Source of the DNA: Thermovenabulum sp049723235
Lineage (GTDB): Bacteria; Bacillota; Thermosediminibacteria; Thermosediminibacterales; Thermosediminibacteraceae
Reading direction: 5' to 3'
Assembly (NCBI RefSeq): GCF_049723235.1
Contig: NZ_JBNARB010000009.1
Span: 1 to 64,000 of the forward strand
DNA: 64,000 nucleotides
In this document: piece by piece, positions 1-7,632 of the stretch
Position numbering within the stretch: the first letter of the stretch is position 1
Layout: every line of letters starts with the position of its first letter
Position numbers and translations under genes: made by a program
The notes under the pieces: model-generated
What the model was told of the DNA's origin: nothing
Databases searched by the model: none
Seen by the model: only the letters and a program-made list of their open reading frames with translations

Positions 1-364
1 AAAAGCAGTCTACGTCTTTTTGGGGGTCTATGTGGTATTTTATCTGGTCTTCAGAAAGGTGGGAGGGCAGGGGCCTCATTATGAGTATGCCGTGAGTATC
101 CGGATCGTCGTTTAGTTCTTTTATTTTGTTTATTAGTTCCTTTTGCGGGATTTGTTCGGGAAGCTGAAGTACGCTTCCTTTTATTCCTATTTCTTCGCAT
201 TTTTTGAGGGCGCCTTTTATGTAGGCTACGGAGTCGGGTTTTTCTCCTGCTATTATTATTTTTAATGAGGGTATGTAGCCTTTTTGTTTTAGCTGTTCTA
301 CTTCTTCTTTTAGCTGCTGTTTCAGGGCTTCGGCTACTTCTTTGCCGGAAAGTATGACTGCCAT
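1..364 (-). CDS. folD: Methylenetetrahydrofolate dehydrogenase FolD, N-terminal part (runs off the window)
   Basis: This is the first 121 residues of a FolD-family protein, which interconverts methylene-, methenyl- and formyl-tetrahydrofolate in the cytoplasm. The start ATG has a good ribosome site (TAAGGAGG). The segment SVAYIKGALKKCEEIGI aligns with the family motif Y-V-x-x-K-x-K, but the lysine needed for cyclohydrolase activity is Ala here, and the usual VQLPLP is IMRPLP, so the active-site Gln is Met. The DPQKDVD segment keeps the downstream aspartates. Together with the adjacent fchA this suggests a dehydrogenase-only FolD. It is the last visible gene of the formate/one-carbon operon; the NAD(P)-binding half lies outside the window. 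Confidence 0.9.
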   Translation of the reverse strand, partial: MAVILSGKEVAEALKQQLKEEVEQLKQKGYIPSLKIIIAGEKPDSVAYIKGALKKCEEIGIKGSVLQLPEQIPQKELINKIKELNDDPDTHGILIMRPLPSHLSEDQIKYHIDPQKDVDCF

Positions 365-378
365 CTTTTTCTGCCTCC

Positions 379-1014
379 TTATTTTTGGATTATTAGTTTT
401 TGCAGGACTAGGCGGTAGGTTTCGTCGGCTATGGCTTCTGCCATCCCGCTTATTTTTTCTATGTGTTCTGTTGTTTTTTCTTTGAATTCGCTGTCCTGTA
501 TGCCGCCCAAGTTTATGTATACGTTGAGTTTTCCGCTTAATACGGCGGCTTTTAGAAGGAGCGCTCCCACTCCGGCATCGCTTATTGCAAGTTTGTTGCC
601 TATGTCGGCAAGCCTCCTTTGAAGTTTGAGGGCTTCTAAGGAGTATTCCATTATTTTAACGGGAACCTGGCAGGCTTCTTTTAAGGCTTTTTCTAAGGCT
701 TGCTGTTTTTTTTCTTTTTCTTCTTCGGTGTTTTTGGGCATTTTGTAGGCGGCGGCTACGCTGCTGAATACTTTTGCGTCTTCGTCTATGAGCAAAAGGA
801 GTTTTTCCTGCAGTTCCTGCGTTTTTTGTAATATTTGTTTTATTTCGGATTCTACGTCTTTGTATTTTTCTTTTCCTACCGTCAGGTTTGCTACCATGCT
901 GCCCAGGGCATTACCGAGAGCGCCGGCTAATGCAGCGGCGCCCCCTCCCCCGGGTACGGGCTCCTTTGACGATAGAGCCTCAGTAAATTGTCTTACGGTT
1001 TTTTCTATATACAT
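379..1014 (-). CDS. fchA: Methenyltetrahydrofolate cyclohydrolase FchA (cyclodeaminase family)
   Basis: A 211-residue protein of the formiminotransferase-cyclodeaminase/FchA fold, which hydrolyses methenyl-THF to 10-formyl-THF. The glycine-rich segment PVPGGGGAAALAGALG near residues 20-35 and the DAGVGALLLKAA segment near 145-155 are family hallmarks. Length fits stand-alone FchA (about 205-215). The second ATG is chosen because AGGGGG lies 6 nt before it; an ATG two codons upstream abuts the ribosome site. It sits between fhs and folD, consistent with the methyl branch of the Wood-Ljungdahl pathway or clostridial purine/glycine one-carbon metabolism, and supplies the activity FolD here seems to lack. 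Confidence 0.9.
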   Translation of the reverse strand: MYIEKTVRQFTEALSSKEPVPGGGGAAALAGALGNALGSMVANLTVGKEKYKDVESEIKQILQKTQELQEKLLLLIDEDAKVFSSVAAAYKMPKNTEEEKEKKQQALEKALKEACQVPVKIMEYSLEALKLQRRLADIGNKLAISDAGVGALLLKAAVLSGKLNVYINLGGIQDSEFKEKTTEHIEKISGMAEAIADETYRLVLQKLIIQK

Positions 1015-1041
1015 TGGCATCCCCCTATCCCATTTTCTACT

Positions 1042-2721
1042 TTAGAAAAGCCCGGAAATCCTTCCGTTTTCGTCCACATCTATATTCTCCGCCGCCGGCC
1101 TCTTGGGTAGCCCCGGCATCGTCATTATCTCTCCGGTCAGTACCACGACAAAGCCCGCTCCAGCCGATACTTTTACGTTCCTTACGGTTATCCTGAAACC
1201 GGTGGGCCGCCCTAATAGCGCCGGATTATCGCTCAAAGAATACTGGGTCTTGGCCATGCATACCGGTAGATTGCCGAATCCTAATTTCTCCAAGTTCTCT
1301 ATTTCCTTCTGTGCAGCAGGAGTATAATCCACTCCATCGGCACCGTATATTTCTTTTGCAATCGTCTCTATCTTTTCCTTTATGGAAAGTTCGAGAGGAT
1401 ATAAGGGAGCGTATCCGTTTTCTCCTTCCTCTATCAGCCTCAACACCTCATTGGCAAGGTCCACTCCGCCTTCTCCGCCCTTTGCCCATACCTCGGATAA
1501 TACCACGTTTACTCCTAAGGCTTTGCATTCTTCTTTTAATAAAGCTAATTCTTCTTCCTTATCCGTAGGGAATTTATTTAATGCTACAACTGCAGGAAGC
1601 TTAAATTTCTTTGTTATATTTTCTACATGTTTTAAGAGGTTTGCAATTCCTTTCTTTAACGCCTCTAAGTTCACTTCACTTAACTTATCTTTTGTTACTC
1701 CACCGTGATGCTTAAGCGCCCTTATGCTGGCAACTATAACCACTGCATTGGGTTTAAGTCCCGCATACCTTGCTTTTATGTCCAAGAATTTCTCCGCTCC
1801 CAAGTCCGCACCGAATCCGGCTTCGGTCACCACGTAGTCGGCAAGTTTAAGTGCAAGCTTTGTGGCCATTACGCTATTGCAACCGTGGGCTATATTGGCA
1901 AAGGGCCCTCCGTGAATGAAAGCCGGCGTGCCTTCTAAGGTCTGAACTAAGTTGGGCATCAGGGCATCCTTTAAAAGGGCAGTCATAGCCCCGTGGGCTT
2001 TTAAATCTCCCGCGGTAACGGGTCTTCCATCGTAAGTGTAAGCTACTATTATCCTTGAAAGCCTTTCTTTTAAGTCCATTAAATCCCTTGAAAGGCAGAA
2101 CACCGCCATAACTTCCGAGGCTACCGATATATCAAAGCCATCTTCCCTGGGCACACCGTTGGCCTTCCCGCCGAGCCCGTCGACTATGAATCTCAGCTGC
2201 CTGTCGTTCATATCCATACAGCGTCTCCACACAATACGCCGGGGATCAATGCCCAGTTCATTTCCCTGATAGATATGGTTGTCTATCATTGCAGCGAGCA
2301 AGTTATTTGCTGCTGTAACTGCGTGAATATCACCGGTAAAATGCAGGTTTATATCCTCCATTGGGACCACCTGGGCATAGCCTCCGCCGGCTGCCCCGCC
2401 CTTCACTCCGAAAACAGGGCCGAGGGAGGGCTCTCTCAGGCATATCATGGCTTTTTTGCCAACTTTTCTGAGGGCATCCCCGAGACCTACCGTAGTAGTG
2501 GTTTTACCTTCTCCCGCCGGTGTGGGGTTAATCGCGGTTACAAGGATAAGCTTCCCGTCTTTTTTATCCTTTAACCTTGCAAAGACTTTTTCGTAATGTA
2601 CCTTTGCTTTGTACTTCCCGTAGTATTCAATTTCTTCCTCGGAGAGGCCAATTTTTGATGCTATATCCTTTATATGCTCTAATTTGGCCTCCTGAGCAAT
2701 TTCAATATCGCTTTTGTACAT
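1042..2721 (-). CDS. fhs: Formate--tetrahydrofolate ligase (formyl-THF synthetase)
   Basis: A 559-residue protein, the normal length for FTHFS, which uses ATP to join formate to tetrahydrofolate. The nucleotide loop PTPAGEGKTTTTVGLG lies near residues 66-81; the REPSLGPVFGVKGGAAGGGYAQ region and LHFTGDIHAVTAANNLL are strongly conserved family blocks. The start at 2721 is chosen because TGGAGGT stands 7 nt upstream; an ATG five codons earlier overlaps that site. It is the central enzyme of this operon. Cotranscription with a formate channel upstream suggests formate uptake feeding the folate pool (or release in the reverse direction). Confidence 0.97.
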   Translation of the reverse strand: MYKSDIEIAQEAKLEHIKDIASKIGLSEEEIEYYGKYKAKVHYEKVFARLKDKKDGKLILVTAINPTPAGEGKTTTTVGLGDALRKVGKKAMICLREPSLGPVFGVKGGAAGGGYAQVVPMEDINLHFTGDIHAVTAANNLLAAMIDNHIYQGNELGIDPRRIVWRRCMDMNDRQLRFIVDGLGGKANGVPREDGFDISVASEVMAVFCLSRDLMDLKERLSRIIVAYTYDGRPVTAGDLKAHGAMTALLKDALMPNLVQTLEGTPAFIHGGPFANIAHGCNSVMATKLALKLADYVVTEAGFGADLGAEKFLDIKARYAGLKPNAVVIVASIRALKHHGGVTKDKLSEVNLEALKKGIANLLKHVENITKKFKLPAVVALNKFPTDKEEELALLKEECKALGVNVVLSEVWAKGGEGGVDLANEVLRLIEEGENGYAPLYPLELSIKEKIETIAKEIYGADGVDYTPAAQKEIENLEKLGFGNLPVCMAKTQYSLSDNPALLGRPTGFRITVRNVKVSAGAGFVVVLTGEIMTMPGLPKRPAAENIDVDENGRISGLF

Positions 2722-2767
2722 TTTGCATACCTCCATTTTTAGTAATTTTTTTGGTAAATATTAGAAA

Positions 2768-2792
2768 AATAATTGACACTAAGTCAATTATT
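2768..2792 (-). terminator. AT-rich inverted repeat between gcvH and fhs, possible partial terminator
   Basis: AATAATTGAC and GTCAATTATT form a perfect 10-bp stem with a 5-nt loop, beginning at the gcvH stop codon, followed on the minus strand by a short U-rich stretch. The stem is AT-rich, so termination would be leaky. The minus-strand TTGACT in the arm with TAATAT 18 nt later could alternatively be a weak internal promoter for fhs. Confidence 0.4.
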
Positions 2793-3171
2793 AAATATTA
2801 ATTTTTTCTAAATATTCCCGGCGTTCTAAAAGTTTTTCGAGTTCCGATGGTTCGCTTAGCTTTACTTTTATCAGCCAGCCTTTATCATACGGTGATTCGT
2901 TTACCAGTTCCGGACTATCTTCCAGCTCTTCATTAACCGCGATTACCTCCCCGCTCACCGGTGAATAAAGGTCCGATGATACTTTCCCGGATTCGATAGC
3001 ACCAAAGATACCGTCTTTTTCTACCTTATCACCTGCTTGCGGTAAATCCACGTATAATATTTCTCCCAGCTCCTCCTGAGCATAATCCGTAATGCCTATA
3101 ATACCCGTATCTCCTGTTACTCTAACCCAGGTATGTTCCGGATGGTACTTAATATCATCTGGAAAATGCAT
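2791..3171 (-). CDS. gcvH: Glycine cleavage system H protein (lipoyl carrier)
   Basis: A 126-residue lipoyl-domain protein. The lipoylated lysine is in ESGKVSSDLYSP near residue 62; HTWVRV near the N-terminus and the SPYDKGWL segment are GcvH signatures. The start at 3171 has AGGAGG 6 nt upstream; a further in-frame start 10 codons earlier would overlap the channel gene's end. GcvH shuttles the aminomethyl group between the P, T and L proteins. None of those partners is visible here. Its place between a formate channel and fhs links it to one-carbon flux, though it may serve a distant glycine cleavage complex or lipoate metabolism. Confidence 0.92.
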   Translation of the reverse strand: MHFPDDIKYHPEHTWVRVTGDTGIIGITDYAQEELGEILYVDLPQAGDKVEKDGIFGAIESGKVSSDLYSPVSGEVIAVNEELEDSPELVNESPYDKGWLIKVKLSEPSELEKLLERREYLEKINI

Positions 3172-3193
3172 GATAAAACCTCCTGATATTAGT

Positions 3194-4000
3194 TTAAACA
3201 TTTAGACTGGTTTTTTCATCCATTTTTTCTCGTTTTTTAACATAAGCTATATAATACATTAAAGGTACAAATATCGCTCCTCCCACTACATTTCCGAGAG
3301 TAACGGGAATGATGTTTTTAAATAAAATATCTCCCCAGCTTATGTTTAACCCTCCATATTTTGCAAGGGGCAAAAAGAACATATTGGCTACACTATGCTC
3401 GTATCCCGAAAGTACAAAAAGCATAATCGGAAACCAGCAGGAAAAGATTTTTGAAATTATATCCTGGGATGCGGTAGCCATTAAAACTGCCAGGACTACC
3501 AGGATATTGCATAAAATCCCTCTTATAAAAGCCTGAGTAATTCCCAAGGAAATTTTGCTTTGTGCGATGGAAAAGGCCATATTCATAACGTTATCCTTTA
3601 TTAAGCCACTATTTGCAATTAAATACGCAAGTGCCACAGAACCCGCAAAATTTGAAAAATATACCGCAATCCAATTCCTGATAAGAGCGTAAAACGTTAT
3701 TTCTTGCTTTAAAAATGCAAAGGTCATCAGGTTATTTCCGGTAAACAGCTCGGCTCCGCATACCACCACAAGCATAAGGCCTACCGGGAATACCATAGCG
3801 CCAAAAAATTTCATCAGACCCGCATCGATATTTTTCAATGTCTGCATTATAGTAATACTGCCAAAGCCTCCAAAGCCTATGTAGATTCCGGCGAATATAC
3901 CCAGGGCCACCATCTGTTCGATGGAAAGCTGGGCTTTTTTAATACCATTAGTCACTGTCAAATTAATGGTTTCTTGAGGAGATAAAAATCTTTTTTCCAA
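3194..4000 (-). CDS. Formate/nitrite channel of the FNT (FocA/NirC) family
   Basis: A 268-residue membrane protein with about six hydrophobic segments and the family features AGIYIGFGGFG in the first helix, CGAELFTGNNL near residue 80-90 and VANMFF with GGAIFVPLMYY near the C-terminus. FNT pentamers pass formate, nitrite or hydrosulfide. The start is TTG with AAAGGGGG a few bases upstream. As the first gene before gcvH, fhs, fchA and folD, formate is the likely substrate; direction of flow cannot be read from sequence. Confidence 0.92.
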   Translation of the reverse strand: MEKRFLSPQETINLTVTNGIKKAQLSIEQMVALGIFAGIYIGFGGFGSITIMQTLKNIDAGLMKFFGAMVFPVGLMLVVVCGAELFTGNNLMTFAFLKQEITFYALIRNWIAVYFSNFAGSVALAYLIANSGLIKDNVMNMAFSIAQSKISLGITQAFIRGILCNILVVLAVLMATASQDIISKIFSCWFPIMLFVLSGYEHSVANMFFLPLAKYGGLNISWGDILFKNIIPVTLGNVVGGAIFVPLMYYIAYVKKREKMDEKTSLNV

Positions 4001-4029
4001 TATAAACCCCCTTTCATTTAAATATTTAC

Positions 4030-4041
4030 ATGTATATACAT
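4030..4041. promoter_or_regulatory. Palindromic operator candidate at the operon start point
   Basis: ATGTATATACAT is a perfect 12-bp palindrome placed 4-15 nt after the -10 box, that is over the expected transcription start. Size and spacing suit a dimeric repressor. No regulator gene is adjacent, so the binder is unknown. Confidence 0.35.
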
Positions 4042-4045
4042 TTTC

Positions 4046-4075
4046 ATGATATCACATAATTTTATAATTTGTCAA
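4046..4075 (-). promoter_or_regulatory. Promoter of the FNT-gcvH-fhs-fchA-folD operon
   Basis: On the minus strand TTGACA is followed after 18 nt by TATCAT, a close match to the housekeeping consensus. It lies about 50-75 nt before the FNT start codon, in a very AT-rich stretch. Confidence 0.65.
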
Positions 4076-4141
4076 TATTATAAAATTATTATAATTTTAC
4101 AACATTGATATTATTCATTAATTAAAGCTATTTTTTACTCT

Positions 4142-4288
4142 TTACATCAGCAAAAACATAATAAAATTAAAAATCGAATCTTCTTCCCTTCGAATATTTG
4201 GTATAATGAAAGATTCCTCTTCCGGGGAAATTTTGTACTCCTCAATGTAATCCTTTTCACCTTTGTAATACTCCGAAAATATTTCCAT
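4142..4288 (-). CDS. Small acidic protein of unknown function (48 residues)
   Basis: An ATG start preceded by a strong AAGGAGG ribosome site (9 nt spacing) opens a 48-residue frame only 14 nt after the stop of the URO-D family gene. The predicted protein starts MEIFSEYYKGEKDY, is rich in Glu, Tyr and Ile, and ends in a short hydrophobic tail (FNFIMFLLM). I recognise no domain. The ribosome site and operon-like spacing argue that it is translated with the two genes upstream; whether it has a function is open. It occupies most of what would otherwise be a 300-bp gap. Confidence 0.6.
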   Translation of the reverse strand: MEIFSEYYKGEKDYIEEYKISPEEESFIIPNIRREEDSIFNFIMFLLM

Positions 4289-4302
4289 TTGCTTTCGCCT
4301 CC

Positions 4303-5454
4303 TTAATAAACCGCATATTCCCTTACAAATCTGTTAACCGCAATTATATTCTCGGGTTTTGCATCTTTCAACGCCATGGGGAGCTTATCAAAGTTAAAAA
4401 TAAACCCACCTCCCGGGGCTAAAATATCTACCAGTTCCCTGGCCACATTAACGCATTCCTGGGGAGTGCCCGTCCTCAATATGGAAATGGGATAAAGGCC
4501 CGTTATTATATATTTTTTGCCGAGCTTATTTTTAATTAAAAGAGGATCTCCGTATTCAAACCACATTTTTACTCCTCGAGGGAGCTCCGATAAGTAATCC
4601 AAGTATCGCATCCAATCCTGTTCTAAATAAAGGTCTACTCCCACATTTTTTTCCACAAGTCCTTCTACCAGCTTTTTAAAGGTAGGCCAGAATAATTTCT
4701 CAAAATCAGAAGTGCGAAGATAGGGAGGCATATGAAGGGGTATGAACGTCCTTTTATAAATCGAGGGTTCCCTGGGAATACCCGCTTTTATCATTAAGGG
4801 AAGAACCGCTTCACAGGCTTCTGACACTTTTTCGGGAATTTTTCTGATATCCCTCACCATCCCGGTAAACCCTCTTATTTGGTCGGCTATAAAATCAAAG
4901 GGGGCTTCTGTCAATGCGCTCATTCCCTCTATGCTCAAACCATATTTTTGAGCGGCTTTCGATGAGAACGTTTTTATTTTTATCGTGGAATTAATATATA
5001 CCCTGTAAGCCTTTGCAAAAACCAAAGCTTTTTTTTCAGCGCTGTCGTTTAATTTCTCATATATTCTGGGAAGGACCTTTTCGATTATAAATTTATAGGG
5101 GTCCTGGATAAGTTCATCATATTCTTCTGCCTGCATTGCACTTACTTCGGGATGCTGAATGAAACCTTCCGAACCCATAACAAAGTTTTTAGCTCCCAGC
5201 AATCTGTACATCAGCGGAAACCTTAAAATTACCGTGGGCACCACATCGCTTTCTAAGTCTTTAGATACCCTGTCAATTACTTTTTCCAGTAAATCTAAAT
5301 TCCACTGGGCTTCTTTTAGATCAAGTCCCGAATACTGGATTGCATAGGTTATCTCTACCTTTGTAGCTACAGGCACCCTTTTGGGTATTTTCCCTTCATA
5401 TATGTCCTTAAAAATTTGAGTCCTTTCCTCAATCATCTTCTCTTTATCTTCCAT
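4303..5454 (-). CDS. Uroporphyrinogen decarboxylase-fold protein (methyltransferase-like)
   Basis: A 383-residue member of the URO-D superfamily, which includes heme-pathway HemE and the corrinoid/methyl-transfer enzymes MtaA, MtbA and O-demethylase components. Helix-rich sequence with ILRTGTPQECVNVARELVD and APGGGFIFNFDK near the C-terminus is typical of the methyltransferase branch; it lacks a HemE-like N-terminus and no heme genes are nearby. The ATG at 5454 is chosen because AAAGGAGGTGA is just upstream; an in-frame TTG 19 codons earlier has no ribosome site. It follows the DUF1638 gene, a pairing seen in methylated-compound demethylation clusters (family knowledge). Substrate unknown. 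Confidence 0.8.
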   Translation of the reverse strand: MEDKEKMIEERTQIFKDIYEGKIPKRVPVATKVEITYAIQYSGLDLKEAQWNLDLLEKVIDRVSKDLESDVVPTVILRFPLMYRLLGAKNFVMGSEGFIQHPEVSAMQAEEYDELIQDPYKFIIEKVLPRIYEKLNDSAEKKALVFAKAYRVYINSTIKIKTFSSKAAQKYGLSIEGMSALTEAPFDFIADQIRGFTGMVRDIRKIPEKVSEACEAVLPLMIKAGIPREPSIYKRTFIPLHMPPYLRTSDFEKLFWPTFKKLVEGLVEKNVGVDLYLEQDWMRYLDYLSELPRGVKMWFEYGDPLLIKNKLGKKYIITGLYPISILRTGTPQECVNVARELVDILAPGGGFIFNFDKLPMALKDAKPENIIAVNRFVREYAVY

Positions 5455-5524
5455 ACAGTCGGAGCTCACCTCCTTTGAATTATCATTATTTTTTGAAATC
5501 TCGCCGTACAATATGTGTAAAATT

Positions 5525-6217
5525 CTATAAGACTATTGAATCCTGATGAAAGGAGTCTTTATCCGTAAATCCAAAATGTTCTACCGTTACCTTTTCTCCT
5601 TTCTTCACCACGCAAAAATCTTGGTCATAAGGACCTTTCAAAAGTTTAACCAAAAACCAGATATCCCCTTTTTCCAGCACAAGTTTCAGCGAAGTCATTC
5701 TCGCGATTTCTTCAGCCTTTGGAATATATTCCGAAACATCGTATGCCCCCGTATCAATGAGCATTAAATACTTGTAGTTTTTAAGCATAATCTCAAAAAT
5801 CATTTTAGTTTTTTTAAATCCGTATTTTTTTAAAGCATTTTCAAATTCTTTGCTAATGCTTTTGGAACTCTCTATCCACCCTTTGGTAAGAAAATAAGTT
5901 TCTTTTACCCTCTCGTACTTTTCGCCGGGCTTGCTCATGACCATTGAAATACAATCCTCAGTCTTGGGTATTATTAAATTGGCGGTGGAAGCGTGTATCC
6001 CCACAAGCCCATTTCCACAGCAGCCATATGCAAATAGCAGGTTATCGGCATCCTTTACCGAATCTACCGTTTCCTGAAGTTTTTTTCTAAGTTTATTAGG
6101 ATCCGAATGATATTCGGAATCTAAAAAGATTACGGGATAAGTGCAGTTGGTCAATGCATAAGCTAAATTTAATTCATCCCTCAGGGTCTGGCAAGCTATT
6201 ACTACATTATTCAACAA
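5525..6217 (-). CDS. DUF1638 family protein
   Basis: A 230-residue cytoplasmic protein. The segment LLFAYGCCGNGLVGI with two adjacent cysteines near residue 67, and later conserved acidic and aromatic positions, match the DUF1638 pattern; biochemical function is not established. The start is TTG with GGAGGTG 5-7 nt upstream. It is the first gene of a small cluster with the URO-D-fold gene. In methanogens and methylotrophic anaerobes DUF1638 genes lie near corrinoid methyltransferases, so a supporting role in methyl transfer or cofactor handling is a reasonable inference. Confidence 0.75.
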   Translation of the reverse strand: MLNNVVIACQTLRDELNLAYALTNCTYPVIFLDSEYHSDPNKLRKKLQETVDSVKDADNLLFAYGCCGNGLVGIHASTANLIIPKTEDCISMVMSKPGEKYERVKETYFLTKGWIESSKSISKEFENALKKYGFKKTKMIFEIMLKNYKYLMLIDTGAYDVSEYIPKAEEIARMTSLKLVLEKGDIWFLVKLLKGPYDQDFCVVKKGEKVTVEHFGFTDKDSFHQDSIVL

Positions 6218-6257
6218 TTATTCACCTCCGATATATCTTTATATTGTTTTCTACTTT

Positions 6258-6296
6258 AATAAAAAAAATTCCTGCAAGTAATCACTTACAGGAATT
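6258..6296 (-). terminator. Intrinsic terminator after purA
   Basis: A 13-bp stem with one mismatch (AATTCCTGCAAGT / ACTTACAGGAATT, loop AATC) is followed on the minus strand by a run of eight T. It ends the FAD dehydrogenase-purA operon. Confidence 0.85.
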
Positions 6297-6333
6297 ATAT
6301 ATTTATAAATTCGGCTTTATTCCATTTTTATAT

Positions 6334-7620
6334 CTAAAAAAGATTCGTTATTTCAAAACCCTGCTCCCTTCCGGGCCCTATGGATATAAAGGCTGCTTTC
6401 ACCCCGGTTAATTCTTCAATTCTTTTTACATATTTTATCAGGTTATCGGGCAGCTCTTCGATTTTTTTGATTCCTGAGACTCCTTCTTCCCAGCCCGGGA
6501 GCTCTTCGTAAACGGGTTCACATTCGGCAAGGACATTTAAACTTGCCGGGAAGTCGGTGAGGATTTTACCTTTATACCTGTATCCCACGCAGATTTTTAC
6601 CGTGTTTATACCTCCCAGTGTATCAAGTTTAGTTATTGCAATATAGGAAAGGCCGTTGACCTTTACCGCATAACGAAGCATAACTATATCCAGCCAGCCG
6701 CACCTTCTTGGTCTTCCTGTAGTGGTGCCGTATTCATATCCTTTTTCCCTGATAAAATCACCGGTGGCATCAAATATTTCGGTAGGGAAAGGTCCTTTCC
6801 CCACGCGCGTGGTATAGGCTTTAACCACTCCCACAACTTTATCAATAAATGTCGGACCTACGCCGGCACCTATGCATACCCCTCCCGCCACCGGATGAGA
6901 AGAGGTTACATAAGGATATGTCCCCAGATCCACATCGAGAAGGGTCCCCTGAGCGCCTTCATACAGTATTTTTTTATCGTTTTTAGAAAATTCATATATT
7001 ATTGATGTGGTATCGCATACCATTTCTTTAATTTCTTCCCCGGCTTTCAGGTAAAGGTCAATTATCTCTTCTTTATTCACGCCCTTTTTCCCGTATACTT
7101 TCTGAATTATCTCATTTTTTATCCTCAGGTTCTGTTCTACTTTTTCTTCAAAGTATTTTGGTTCCAAAAGGTCGCATACCCTTATTCCCATTCTTTCGGC
7201 TTTGTCCACATAAGCGGGGCCAATACCCCTTCGGGTGGTTCCCAGCTGATATTCTCCCTTATGTTCCTCTATAACTTCATCTAAAAGTTTATGATAGGGC
7301 ATTATTAAATGTGCCCTGTCGCTAATTTTAAGTCTGCTTCTCACTTCTATTCCGTAGCTTTCCAAATACCTTATTTCTTCCACCAGAGCAACGGGGTCTA
7401 TCACCATGCCGTTCCCCAGGATGCATATCTTCCCGGGGTGGAGTATTCCGGAAGGAATCAGGTGAAGTTTATATCTTTTATCGTCTACCTCCACCGTATG
7501 GCCCGCATTATTCCCTCCCTGATACCGTACCACCATATCAGCCCGGGATGCTAAGAAATCCACTATCCTGCCCTTTCCTTCATCACCCCACTGGGCTCCT
7601 ATGACCACTATCCCCGGCAT
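6334..7620 (-). CDS. purA: Adenylosuccinate synthetase
   Basis: A 428-residue enzyme joining IMP and aspartate with GTP, first committed step to AMP. GAQWGDEGKGRIVD at residues 7-20, QGGNNAGHTV near 35-44, the TSSHPVAGG segment and GRPRRCGWLD are the family blocks for GTP, IMP and catalytic residues; length is standard. It lies 12 nt after the FAD-dependent dehydrogenase gene and shares its promoter. In Bacillus purA likewise follows the dnaB (dnaC) region. Confidence 0.98.
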   Translation of the reverse strand: MPGIVVIGAQWGDEGKGRIVDFLASRADMVVRYQGGNNAGHTVEVDDKRYKLHLIPSGILHPGKICILGNGMVIDPVALVEEIRYLESYGIEVRSRLKISDRAHLIMPYHKLLDEVIEEHKGEYQLGTTRRGIGPAYVDKAERMGIRVCDLLEPKYFEEKVEQNLRIKNEIIQKVYGKKGVNKEEIIDLYLKAGEEIKEMVCDTTSIIYEFSKNDKKILYEGAQGTLLDVDLGTYPYVTSSHPVAGGVCIGAGVGPTFIDKVVGVVKAYTTRVGKGPFPTEIFDATGDFIREKGYEYGTTTGRPRRCGWLDIVMLRYAVKVNGLSYIAITKLDTLGGINTVKICVGYRYKGKILTDFPASLNVLAECEPVYEELPGWEEGVSGIKKIEELPDNLIKYVKRIEELTGVKAAFISIGPGREQGFEITNLF

Positions 7621-7632
7621 AACATCACCTCG

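Noticed and set aside
2737..2790. Riboswitch (glycine or THF type) before fhs
   Set aside because: Only 50 nt are available and no conserved core is visible; just an AT-rich inverted repeat.
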